A DNA stretch of 64,000 nucleotides, taken from the NCBI GenBank assembly GCA_002917075.1, contig NTMA01000005.1:744001-808000 (forward strand). The letters are read 5' to 3'. The notes beneath the pieces are model-generated. The model made no database searches and was not told the DNA's origin. It worked only from the letters and a program-made list of their open reading frames with translations. Position numbers and translations under genes: made by a program. Numbering within the stretch: position 1 is the first letter of the stretch; each line of letters opens with the position of its first letter. Positions 1 to 10,477 of this stretch are shown here, piece by piece. The stretch comes from Hawksworthiomyces lignivorus. Its lineage: Eukaryota > Ascomycota > Sordariomycetes > Ophiostomatales > Ophiostomataceae.

Positions 1-369
1 AAGGCTCTGGCGCAGGCCGCAGACAAAGCGCTGCCTGTGTTGCAGAAGCTAGAGGTCAATGGCAACAAGTTTTCTGAAGATGATGAGGCCGTTATTGCGC
101 TGCAAGACCTGTTCGAGGCACGAAAAGAGAAGCTTGCAGGCGACATCGTCGATGAGGACGCATGGGGACTGGACAGCCTAAGCGATTTGGAAGACGAATC
201 AGACGAAGAAGAGGAGGAAGAGGAGGAGGATGAGGAAGATACGACCGCCGAGGAGCGTGCAGAGAAACTGATCAAGGAGGCAGAAGAGGCACAAGAAGAG
301 CCAGTTATCCAGGACAAGGACAGAGACGTGGACGAGCTGGCCAAGAAGCTGGAGAAGGCGGAAATCTGA
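1..369 (+). CDS. RNA1: Ran GTPase-activating protein (RanGAP/Rna1), C-terminal part
   Basis: The frame is open from the first base of the window to a TGA at 367-369, so the gene enters from the left and only the last 122 codons are visible. The visible part holds the end of the last leucine-rich repeat (around LPVLQKLEVNGNKF), then a short linker with DAWGLDSLSDLED, then an almost uninterrupted Asp/Glu tail and a final Lys-rich helix. This order (LRR crescent, acidic tail, short C-terminal helix) is that of fungal Rna1, which stimulates GTP hydrolysis by Ran in the cytoplasm and so sustains nuclear transport direction. The catalytic Arg and most repeats lie outside the window. The antisense 69-residue frame here is a shadow of the acidic repeat. 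Confidence 0.88.
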   Translation, partial: KALAQAADKALPVLQKLEVNGNKFSEDDEAVIALQDLFEARKEKLAGDIVDEDAWGLDSLSDLEDESDEEEEEEEEDEEDTTAEERAEKLIKEAEEAQEEPVIQDKDRDVDELAKKLEKAEI

Positions 370-1223
370 GGTTCTGGTTAGAGCTGGTATCTGAGCGTTC
401 CGCCTCATGCCTCCAGCTCTCCTCTCTCTGTCTCATTTTGCGATTCTAAATTTTAGCCTGGCATCCATCATTCATCATATACACATTTTCAGTCTCGTTG
501 GAATTATTGCTAGATTTATCTCCCTCTCTCGCATTCCCCCGTTGGCCTTATCGGCGATACCCAAAACCTTAACAATAATATTTCAAATTAAAATTTTGTT
601 CATTGCTTTGCCACGACATTTTGCAACGGAATCTTGACAAGACAAATGTATCGAAGGCCTTATATGCGGAGATACTGTAATAGGTGTATCTGTGTACGAA
701 AGAAATATTTAATGTAAGATGGCGGAGGTACGATTTCGTAAAAGAGTGGATATTGCCAGAATTGTAAAAAGGCCTAGAAAGTTCCTGTGCCTTGTAGCTT
801 ATATCACATTCTTGACAACCTTGGTTTGTTTGCTTTGGTCATTCGCCCGGTCCGTGGTGGTCCCACTCCTTTATCCCGTGTCACACCACGTCTCTCCCGG
901 ATCTGTTCCGCTAGCCCCCCGACGTCAACTGAAAGCAAGTAAAAATAATATCACCTGTATGACGCTGACTGGATACCGGCACAGAAACAGCGAGAAGCTC
1001 TACTTTTATCTTTATCCCAGTAACCCAACTATCTCCTTGTCTGGAGACAGAAGAATGACCTCGTGATCAGTGAAAGGAGGAACGACTCGTAGGCGTGCTA
1101 TATATTCCTGGATAGAGTCTTTCCTTTCAGATCAAGCTGGAACAGATTATTTTCTTTCTAAAATATCATTAAAGAATCATTTTCAAAAATCTACCAAAAA
1201 TTCATTCTGCTTCCACTTGAACT
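370..1223. other. Intergenic: RanGAP 3' flank and leader of the next gene
   Basis: AT-rich spacer between two genes on the same strand. It contains a 115-codon ATG frame at 719-1066 with a single hydrophobic segment (about residues 23-43). That frame has no recognisable family and is not connected by clear splice signals to the gene at 1224. I treat it as unproven and list no gene here. No RNA gene was recognised. Confidence 0.5.
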
Positions 1224-1826
1224 ATGTCTGTACATCTCACTCTCGAATCGACTGAGTCAGTTATTGAGATCCTCTTTGACATTGCTCTAGCTTTATACCT
1301 CGCACGGATCGCATTTATCTATGCTTCTCTCGTCGTCTTGTCTACAACCCTGCTCGTGTGGGCGGCACATGCCTCATGGCCACTGCTCCTAAGCCAGCTC
1401 CATGCAAGCCTCGCCACCACTGGCAACGCTGGTGACTTCACTGTTCCTATTTTTGTTGCTGTGGTGGTAGTCCTTATCGCCCTATGCAATCGTCTCATCT
1501 TGGCCTATTTCGATGTACCGCGCGTCCACGGTTTCCGGTTGATCATGGGAGTCTTGGCGGCAATCTACATCGGACTAGGAACACTGCTAGTCGCATGGAC
1601 CGGGTGGGTGGTCGGCGGCGAGGAATGGAGTCTCGGCCACGAACACCACATGGGATGGGCCAGCGGTAGCAGCGCACCAGCCTGCACGGCCATCTCCATA
1701 TTTATGGGTGCCATTACGCTCATGCCGTGGCTGTCAATGACGTTGCTCGAGCGGCCAGCAAGTAGGGAGCAACAACACACTCCGAATCAGTTATCGACGC
1801 CATCTGAAAAGAAAAATTCCCAATAG
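1224..1826 (+). CDS. Uncharacterised four-helix integral membrane protein
   Basis: Single-exon frame of 200 codons starting at an ATG (1224) and ending TAG (1824-1826). I do not recognise the family. The protein has four hydrophobic stretches, roughly residues 15-50, 74-95, 104-130 and 156-175. The loop between segments three and four is rich in Gly, Ser and His (EHHMGWASGSS), and the tail is a polar 25-residue stretch rich in Gln, Ser and Lys. This pattern suggests a small tetraspan protein of an internal membrane or the plasma membrane. The hydrophobic blocks and steady codon use over 600 nt make chance unlikely, but an additional upstream exon cannot be excluded. It converges on BRO1 with a 541-bp spacer. 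Confidence 0.6.
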   Translation: MSVHLTLESTESVIEILFDIALALYLARIAFIYASLVVLSTTLLVWAAHASWPLLLSQLHASLATTGNAGDFTVPIFVAVVVVLIALCNRLILAYFDVPRVHGFRLIMGVLAAIYIGLGTLLVAWTGWVVGGEEWSLGHEHHMGWASGSSAPACTAISIFMGAITLMPWLSMTLLERPASREQQHTPNQLSTPSEKKNSQ

Positions 1827-2367
1827 ATGACGAGCCCAGAAGTTGCGATGATTCGCATTAATCAAGAAGAGAGGCAAGGGAAAAAAAGAAAGAAATAACG
1901 AAAAAGAAGTCGAGTTGCAACACGTACATAAGCCACCTATGATTCGAAAGTCAAGAGTTGTGAAGGCGTTTGAAATGAGGTGGGAGGAGACAAGGGGGTA
2001 GGACGTGCGCAATTATCTGTGATCAAACTAAAAAGCAGAAGAACAACACAATGTACCTCGCGAGTCAATTTTATTATGGTGTTTGGGTTACATATATGAA
2101 GCAACACATTATTTTAAGTATGCGGACTCATATTATGGTTCGTTTAGAGATTAAATGAAAACTACACGCAAGTTCGATTAAGCAGTTGTATGAGTGGAAG
2201 CAAGTTTGCCTCGTTCAGTGCATATGTAAGTGTTCATGGCAAAGAGAAAGCGCTTGTATTCTGACTAATAATGAGAGAGCAAATTCCGACACAACCACAA
2301 GCATTTAAATAGCCTAGCAAAGAACAATACGCGCGACAGCCCTTGACACCTACCCTCCACTTGCAAG
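1827..2367. other. Convergent intergenic spacer
   Basis: 3' flanks of the membrane-protein gene (+) and BRO1 (-). AT-rich with short A and T runs suited to 3'-end formation on both strands. No coding or RNA gene signal seen. Confidence 0.5.
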
Positions 2368-5300
2368 CTACTTCCATGCATTGAGTCCAGCCCAGGGATC
2401 TCCCTGTGTTTGTGGCGGAGGCGGGGGAGGTTGTTGTTGCTGTTGATACTGGTGCTGCGGCTGCGACTGCTGTTGGACTGGGTTATTGAGATAATAGTCG
2501 GACTGTCCGACGTGATACGTCTGTTGCGGACCTAGTGGAGGAGGTGCTCTTGGTGGAGGCGGTGGTACAAAGCCCGCTGGTAGAGGCCCTGGTGTTACCG
2601 CTGAATGTGGCGTCTGTAGAGCAGTAGCTTGTTGATTGCCGTAGGTGCTGTATTGGTTGCCTGGCTGTCCAAATGTGGTCTGGGTGGGTGCTGGTGATCC
2701 TGGGCCCCCTGTTCGTAAAGCATTTACACCGAACGAAGTCATTGTAGGAGGAGGTGACGCTGGCCCAGGAATTCGACCATGAGCACTTGGGTTGTAGGCT
2801 TGCTGGCCAAAGTGGGCTCCATATGGAGATGGCATCGCCGCTTGATGAGGTGGGGGAGAGCTTGGTACTTGATACTGGCCTGCGAAATTCGTCGCCGGAT
2901 ACCGAGGCGTAGCCGCGCTTGATAGGTACAGTGGTGTTGGAACAGGCCGTCCGCTCATATTAGTGGATACAGAAATGGAAGGGGTTGCCGACTGGCCATT
3001 GGATCGCTGCGGTGTTGAGCTAGGGACCGGGTCGACGGACATTCGCTCCATTAAGCCTCGCAAACGCTCTCTCTCTAGTTCAGCTTGCTGGTCCTTGTGT
3101 ACAGACCTATCTTTTTCGATCTGGTTCAAAAGCTGGGCTCCTTCCGAACGACGGTTATTGACAAAAGTATCAACATTTTTCTCGAGGCTGTCGACGGTCT
3201 CTTTCATCTCAGAGTACCATCGTTTAGCTCCCTGTAAGCCTGCTTCAAGATCTAGAAATTCCTGATATGCCCGCTTGTACTTATTCACTACTGCAGCTCT
3301 TTGACGTTGAATAGACTCATACTTGCTCTGCTCAGCTCGAACACGCTTGTCTTGTAGGAGATTGTTGAACGTAATTGTTAACTCTTTCATGAGTGCCGAT
3401 TGTTTATGGTTTGCTTGAACCAGTCGATTTTGATGTGAGCGGAATTTTTCTAGCTCAGACTTGAAGAGCTGACTTTCATAGTTGGCTATAGACTTTTTAT
3501 TCAAAATTAGGATCTGTGAGATGTCGTCATCATGAATCTAGATGTATAGAGTTAGAGGAGTTAGAGGAGCAATATCAATCGAGAAAATGTAATGAGAGAG
3601 GCCGTGCTCCTACCTTGTCCTTTAAATCCTTTAGGACCTGATTCCGCTCTCTTTTGACAAGATTCAGTTTCTTCAAAATGTCTTCTACTTTGGCAATTTG
3701 ATCAGGTACACTAGGACCATTATCTTCGAAGTCGGTTTCAAGCAAGTTGGCCTCGCTTGGGCTAGTTGTCTGGCTACCCGACTTGCCTCGCACTTTCGCA
3801 AACGCCCTCTGAAAGAGGGCGTCGATTTCTCCATGTTGAGCCGCGGTTCTCATCTCTTCGAACTCAGCACAGTTTTGCCGCAATTTGGTGGCTAGCAGGC
3901 CATCATTTTTGCTTGCCTCATCTAAGGCGTCCCGATAATTCCGGATATCACCTCTCAGCGTTGATGTCAATCTAGAGCTGGGTTGTTGGGCCCATTCACC
4001 CTCATATTTGGACCTCATCTTCTCGCATACGCTTTCCTCCATGTCCAACTGCTTCGTGCTTTTGTCCAGAACGGATATGATAGCATCCCTTTGGTGGCGC
4101 AAGGGTTCGAAAATAGCCTCAGGGCTTTCGTGGTCAGACACGTCCACACACCATGTCCGGAAATCTTCATCTGGGAGGACATCTTGATCAAAGCCGCCCT
4201 TGAGAACTTGGAGGGCACCAGGCAAACGAAGATAGTCGAGGCTAGCGGCCATTTCACCATTTGCTGTATCCACGCGTTCTGTCTCTGCACGGAGAATCTT
4301 GGCCTTCTCCTCATCGTACAGACTCGCCGACTCTGTAACAGCGAGAGGTACGATTTTCGCAAAGAGGTCGGGACCTGTGATGCGCTGAATGTCTTGACCA
4401 GCATATAGCTCACTCACTGGAATTGGTTTGCAGGCTGGTAGTTTCGCGACTGGTGAGACACTAGCTGCGTCGGGAACGGTGTCGTGATATATGAAGTCAT
4501 TGTCTTTGTTGAGACCTCGGAGCTTTTCTTGAACGGTAGAAAGGTGGCGTTTTGTTATATCAAGAAGGATGCTGCTGGTATCGGACGCTAGATTCGAATT
4601 TGAGGGTACGGAACTAGGAAAGCTGTTTGCAAATTTTACAGCGTCCTTCGCTAGATCTTCGGCAATCTGTAAACGCGCAACCGCAATGCCGTGATGATTG
4701 GCATCGTCATCAGCAAGGCCTTGAAAATATTGCGCCATTGAGTTCATTAGGGCTGCTTTAATCTGGAAGGACATTAGAACCTGGGCGAAAAACTGACAGA
4801 ACATATGGAAAGCAGCTGAGCTCGCGAACCTGGACAAAATACAACCACACTTTCTCAAATACTGCTTTTTCGACATTCGCTTGGACCCCTTCGACAGCCT
4901 GAATATAGAGAGATCCTGCATGACTGGCGAGTTTTGCTAGCAGGCCAACTTTTTTCTGATCGGCAATTTGCTTCTCGACAAACACTTCCTGTGCTTGAGC
5001 CAACGTGATTGAAATAAGTGTTTTAACAGTCTCCCGGCTTAGATCAGCGGATGGGGCATGGAGGAAGTTCTCGTTGATGTAAGTGAACATGCCAGCGGAA
5101 GCTTGGAAAGAGTGGTAGGCAGTCTTGAGGCCGGATTCTTCGGAACGGTTTTGAAGCGCAGCGTGACATGACAGGACGGCCGAAATATTAAAGATGATAG
5201 ATGCTTTTTCAAATGCCAGAGAGAACTGGGAAGTAGCCTTATGTGTGAAAGCATCAAACCTGGGAAGAAATGAGTACGGACACGTTAGCAGATGTTACCA

Positions 5301-5638
5301 TTGCCATAAAAAATCTACAACTGCAGCGTGGCGAAACAACTTTCTTATATGGAAACGCACCAAGTGAAAGAGATTCGGATATGCTGTTCATCAACAGGGA
5401 ATCGAAGGTCCAACAGCTCCAGCTGGCCATAATAGCGGTATAATAAGTCTCGACCTGAACTGCTGTCCTTGCCGGCGCCGCGCATATCCTGACGCAGGCG
5501 GTTTAGAGTTGCGCATTCCTCAGCATACCGCTCTGGGTCGTCTCCGTATGTGTCTCGGATGTAGCTCTTCAAGGGGACTATCCAATCGATTTCGTTGGTC
5601 GCCTTGAGAGGCACCGAGATCATAGGTGCCTGAACCAT
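2368..5638 (-). CDS. BRO1: Vacuolar protein-sorting protein Bro1 (ESCRT-associated, ALIX family)
   Basis: Four exons on the minus strand: 5361-5638, 4830-5259, 3614-4762 and 2368-3537. The total is 3027 nt, or 1008 residues. The start is the ATG at 5638; a TTG lies just upstream in frame. Residues 1-390 form the Bro1 domain (APMISVPLKATNEIDW at the N-terminus, GDDPERYAEECATLNRLRQD, YRYYGQLELLDLRFP), which in yeast binds Snf7/ESCRT-III. A coiled V-domain spans about 400-770. From about 785 there is a Pro/Gln-rich tail with several PPPP blocks ending in DPWAGLNAWK, a C-terminus I associate with fungal Bro1. Yeast Bro1 recruits the deubiquitinase Doa4 to endosomes during multivesicular-body sorting. 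Intron 2 uses the weak donor GTTCGC; phases match exactly. The length is typical for filamentous fungi. Confidence 0.95.
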
Positions 5639-8638
5639 TGTAACAATGTCCAAGCTCTACGCTGAAGCTGGGGCTAGAAAACCTGGAGACGACAGCCGGC
5701 AGGCCCCTTTCTCCTATTCTGCCGTTGGGTGCCTTCTTGCAACCACAAATCTAAACAGAGGCGCACTGCCGCGGAGGCTGCTCCAGAGACGGTTGGTATA
5801 TAGCCCAGCCAGCCACTGATTTCAGAGCGATAACCGAAACAACGGGTTCGCAAGGCGAAGCCGACAGTATCGAATTAAAGAGAACGTATGCGGATAACGG
5901 CCAAACTTCTGTTGAAAGGAAATCAATATAGAAAGCCTAACGAACGGCGCGTCTAGGATTTTTGTTCTGAGGGTGCTGACCCCTCTCTTGTTCTAGGCAG
6001 GCTGCACTGCTCGTAAGTCACATTCCCAACCGGAAGATCAAAGAGTAAGGGACCGTAGATGAAGCGTATCGGAGTCGTCCGCTGGAAGAGAGGGAGGGAT
6101 AAATAAAATGAGAGAGACAAAGGTCCGGGAACCCCAGAGATCGAAAGTTCATAAGCTTGAGAGGTTGAGGGTAGAACAAATACATGCAACTTTCAGCGGA
6201 TGGCGTCGGCGGGAAACATACGGTGGATTGGGCGCAGGTGACCAGGGCGGCAAGAGTCAAGGCGACGAAGCTCGAATGGGACCAAAAGAGAATGAATAGG
6301 AACGAGACACGAAATAGCAGAGGTCAAGGTGGAAGGTCGCAAATGCGATATTCAAATTCGAAGCTCGCAAAGATGCGGAAAAGTGGCTAGGCGCCAAAGA
6401 GATAAACCGGAAGAAGCAAACTCGCAGCGTGGAAGACAATGTTTGGCCGTCTCCGTCATTTGGCAACTAGGATCCAGAAGCACAGTAGGAGAGCAGGCGC
6501 GAAGGAGGGGGAGGGGCGAATGCTTTGATGCGGGAAGGTGGGCTGCCCAGTGCTGTCTAGCAGGCCCCTTCCTGGATTGGATGACGGGTCTTCGGCGGCA
6601 CTGGTTCTGGAGGTGGACTGTTTTCCAGCAATTCTCTCTCTACCCACTGCCGCTGGTGACGTGGGGCACTGTCACGTTGTAGGGACAGAGACCAGTAGCA
6701 CACAATCCGACACAAGATTACAACACCATATAGTAAACAATTTGGGCTATTCGGGCCATTTTTTATTCATGTTCACCAGAGCATCCTTCACCGTTAAACC
6801 AAGGTGTATACAGACGTCTAGAGAGCTCCTGACATTGGACAACCGTGATCCTGCAGTAGAAAATAGCAGCGCTCTTGTTATATAGCATATCCCATGCTAA
6901 AGAGCTTTTTGGTATCTGCTAGCGGGAAGGCGAAGGAGCTAGCCGCCAAGGATAATTCGAAAATTGATCTAAAGTGATACTCGCTGCCGTCTTCTTCGGA
7001 GCGAGTTTATAATGTCGCCTGCCATACTCATCCAATTCACCCAGGGATTAGTATACGCAAACTCTTCAACAGTACTATCATCTACATTGCCAGACATAAT
7101 TCAAAAAAAGAGCGTAAGACAAAGCATTTAATACACGACAACAGAGACGGGAGTGTGACAGATCAGGTTCACACTAAGGCGGCCATTTCTGCAACCCGCG
7201 ATCTTCAACAGCCGCAATGCATTCGGAGTCCACCAAGATAAAGGTGCTGCACACACTCTGGGCATTGGAGGTCGGGATGTTCCAGGAACTTCAGAGGCAG
7301 TGGACGCAGCAAGATGGTAGCTTAATCTCCCTGCCTTTCTCCCCTCGTAAACTGTCTAGCTTGGCTCAGTCTGCCTCTTTCTCATATGTGTGTTCTTGCT
7401 GTTCCCGAGTCCTTACGCCAAAACAAAATTAAAGATGAAAGGAGGAAAACGCAGCCAACGAGAGCGCCGGATGCCACAGAGCTTATGCAGGTGATGACCG
7501 TCCTGAGCACTCGTCAACCATACCTTACGGCTCTGATTGGCTATGGCCAAAACAACCCCCTGGCTGGCATGACAATCGCGTGGGCGGCAAATAAGACTAT
7601 CAAGCAAACCAGTAACAGTATGTTATGTAGTATGTGATTGCTTAGGATTGGATAACTCGATGCAGACAATGGCCCCCATCAACCACAGCGTCGGCCCGCT
7701 CCAGTGCTAGGATTATTATTCAGATTGTTGCAACCGCCGTATGCGAAAGAGACCTACCGATATAGCTACTTGGAGCATATCACAAGGCTGTGAGTTACTT
7801 GGATCTAGCGACATTGACAACTTGCGTACAATTACCCAGCCTTGCGTGGAAGAAGGCAAGGCTCGGATAAGTAGCATTACAGACTAGTTAAAAAAAAAAC
7901 AAATTATTATACCTAGACGAAAAAGCAAGAATCTTTTTTCGAAAATGAAGCCCCGTTAACTAGAAAAGGATATGGAACAATGGGCCGAACAAAAAAGGCG
8001 ACAAAAAAACGTACAGCAGCGGGTATTCGCTGGTCGTCACCGACCCAACTACTAATCCGCCGATTACTGGTTTAACTAGGGGAGAGCGGACGGGATCCCG
8101 TGCTTTCCAGTATCTATGGCCGTACGTAAGAGAACAATGCATTCTTCATCTATATAAAGCCAAGTTATTTGACGGAATTCAAAGTAAAAATAGAAAAGAA
8201 AAAGTAAAAGAAATCGTTGACATGTTAAACTGGAAGTAATCAAATGGTATGACTAACGTGAAATTGAAGCAGAGGAACAGGAGAGAAAAGGTGTAAAAAA
8301 GGGGGCGCTGGATGCTAATACACGATCTTCCACGTGCTCATTGGATCATCTTGTGTTGAAGCGTGCCCACATTGATCGCATCCCTTTTGCATTTGCAGGT
8401 TAAAAAAGTTCACTCATTTGCTCCCTACTTCTCAGAACAAGACCAAGGCACGCAAAATAAATTTGCACCTAAGCTATCACTCAAGAAGCGGCTGCATCAA
8501 AGGCAAAATCACTAGACACGAGGTCTTATTGCCTTCCAGCCAGTGCGGGCTTACTACGGCCTCCACTGTCACTGCGGGCCTCTAGAAAAGAAAGACGCTA
8601 CTGCTCCTGCTCAACCAGCTTCCAAACCGGCTCTCGTC
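5639..8638. promoter_or_regulatory. 3-kb divergent intergenic region between BRO1 and ISC1
   Basis: No convincing coding region. From about 5950 to 6420 the minus strand is pyrimidine-rich, as expected for the BRO1 leader. The short frames reported by length alone are products of that bias. Near ISC1 a CACGTG E-box (8331-8336) lies next to an inverted CCAAT box, ATTGG (8340-8344), about 300 bp before the start codon. They are plausible but unproven promoter elements. The middle part (6700-8200) shows nothing recognisable. Confidence 0.4.
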
Positions 8639-10276
8639 ATGGCTGCAGATACGAGTACACCGCCGGAAATCAAGGCTCTCACACTCAACTGCTGGGGTCT
8701 TAAGTACCTGTCGGCCCTGCGCCGGCAGCGTCTGGATGAAATCGGTCGCCGGCTGGCCATTCTGGCCGAGCCCTCCGATGCAAGCTCTTCTTCCACAGCT
8801 TCACCACCTCTCTCCATCGTGGCCCTTCAAGAGTGCTGGTGCCATGAAGATTTTGCCGCCATCCACCAGCACACCCGCAATGCCCTGCCCTATGCCAAGT
8901 TCTTTCACAGCGGCGTCTGGGGTGCCGGTCTGGCCGTGCTGTCGCGCTGGCCCATCACCGAGACCAGCATGCGCAGCTACGCGCTGAACGGCCGCCCAAC
9001 TGCTTTCTGGCGCGGCGACTGGTTCGTCGGCAAGGGGCTGGCGAGCGCCACCGTGCGGGTAAGCGAGCAGCTTGTCCTGGAGGTGTTGGTTACGCACACA
9101 CACGCACCTTACGAGGGGGGGCGCCCGAACGACTCATACTTGGCGCACCAGCTAGCCCAGACGTGGGAAGTGGGCAAGCGCATGCGCGCCGCTGCGGAGC
9201 GCGGGCTCCTGGTCCTCGGTATGGGGGACTTCAACATGATGCCTGAGTCGCTGCCGTACAAGGTGCTATTCTTGGCCAGTGATGGCCCAAGTGGCACAGA
9301 AGCGGGTACGGGGCAGGTAATCTACGATACATGGCGCGAGCTACATCCTGACTCTTCCTGGGGTTCAACTGACAACCCAACCGAGCAAGCCAGGCAACAG
9401 AAGTTGCAACAACAGCAACAACAGCAAGGAGCCGCCCGTCCACTGCCCTCCCCAACTTTCATTCCGTCTGCCCAGTATAACCTCATGGAAAATGGCGCCG
9501 CATCTGATAATGTTCTCAATACTTGGCGTTGGCCAAAAGAAAAGCAAAAGAAGCTGCACAGACGGTATCGTCAGCTCCAGCGAATGCAGCTAGCTGATGG
9601 ACAGAATGGAGAAGCCATTCCGAGTGAATTCATCATTCGTCCAGATACTCCTGATCCGCGCGGCAAGCGACTTGATTACATATTTTATGCGCCGCCAAAA
9701 ACGTCAAAATCATTACCGGTTCCATCACCATCTCATTCTTTGACTTGGGCGACAACGGCTGCTCGCGTTGCTATGGTGGAGCCTCACCCGACGCTTGGTT
9801 GTTCTGTGAGTGACCATTTTGGAGTGGAAGTGACGCTTACACGCCAGGTGCACCAAGGGGGAGAGCCGACAGCTACGACGGGAGAGAGAGCTTATGCTAC
9901 AAAAGAAATTATCTCTCGCAAGATGACGGTTATCGACGCCATTTTGAGCGAGGTGGAAAAGTATATGCTTCGTGAACGACGGCAGCGTCGCTGGCGGAGC
10001 ATCCATTTCTTTGCATCGGTAGCCGTCACTATTGGCTGTTACGTGGCAGTCTGGTTCAGCCCACGGCCATTTGTCGCATTTTTGCTTATGCTTCTTAGCA
10101 GCCTAGGTCTTGCAGCTGGTGTTATCGATGGACTTTTGGCGTTGTTGTTCTTCGGCTCGGAGATTCGGTCTCTTAAAGAGTTCCATTGGGAGGTTCAAAA
10201 TGCAAAGACGTTGACTAATTCCTTGGCCAGCCTCTCCAGTGCACACGAAGATAAGTCGGGTACAGTGGCGTCGTAG
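8639..10276 (+). CDS. ISC1: Inositol phosphosphingolipid phospholipase C (neutral sphingomyelinase-type, Isc1)
   Basis: Intronless, 545 residues, ending TAG. The frame is open upstream to a GTG at 8543, but the first ATG is at 8639 and lies just before the conserved core, so I start there. The protein has the endonuclease/exonuclease/phosphatase fold. KALTLNCWGLK is near residue 15, the metal-binding Glu is in ALQECW near 63, GDFNMMP is near 197, and the catalytic SDHFGVEV is near 390. Two hydrophobic helices follow (about 455-477 and 480-507), the usual C-terminal membrane hairpin of Isc1 and nSMase2-like enzymes. The enzyme hydrolyses complex sphingolipids (IPC, MIPC) to ceramide. A Gln-rich stretch near 262 is a lineage insert. 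It converges on the kinase gene with only 201 bp between the stop codons. Confidence 0.94.
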   Translation: MAADTSTPPEIKALTLNCWGLKYLSALRRQRLDEIGRRLAILAEPSDASSSSTASPPLSIVALQECWCHEDFAAIHQHTRNALPYAKFFHSGVWGAGLAVLSRWPITETSMRSYALNGRPTAFWRGDWFVGKGLASATVRVSEQLVLEVLVTHTHAPYEGGRPNDSYLAHQLAQTWEVGKRMRAAAERGLLVLGMGDFNMMPESLPYKVLFLASDGPSGTEAGTGQVIYDTWRELHPDSSWGSTDNPTEQARQQKLQQQQQQQGAARPLPSPTFIPSAQYNLMENGAASDNVLNTWRWPKEKQKKLHRRYRQLQRMQLADGQNGEAIPSEFIIRPDTPDPRGKRLDYIFYAPPKTSKSLPVPSPSHSLTWATTAARVAMVEPHPTLGCSVSDHFGVEVTLTRQVHQGGEPTATTGERAYATKEIISRKMTVIDAILSEVEKYMLRERRQRRWRSIHFFASVAVTIGCYVAVWFSPRPFVAFLLMLLSSLGLAAGVIDGLLALLFFGSEIRSLKEFHWEVQNAKTLTNSLASLSSAHEDKSGTVAS

Positions 10277-10477
10277 ACAAATAGTGGTATATCAAAGATT
10301 GCTTGTATCGTTTACTCTAGTAGCTATTTACATACTATATTTAATACCTTTTTTTGGAATAATTTATGTTTTAAAATTATATTATGCCTTGCTTATCGCT
10401 TGATGATTCCAGTGAATGTCATCATGTCCATGTTGCACATTTGCCTTTTCCGAATTTTGTTTTCTTTTCCCTCTGGT

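Noticed and set aside
719..1066. 115-codon ATG frame with one hydrophobic segment
   Set aside because: No family, ends in TGA within unspecific sequence, and no splice connection to the next gene. Too weak to call.
8543..8638. Upstream extension of ISC1 from a GTG
   Set aside because: The extension starts at a non-ATG codon and has no conserved residues. The ATG at 8639 precedes the conserved core.
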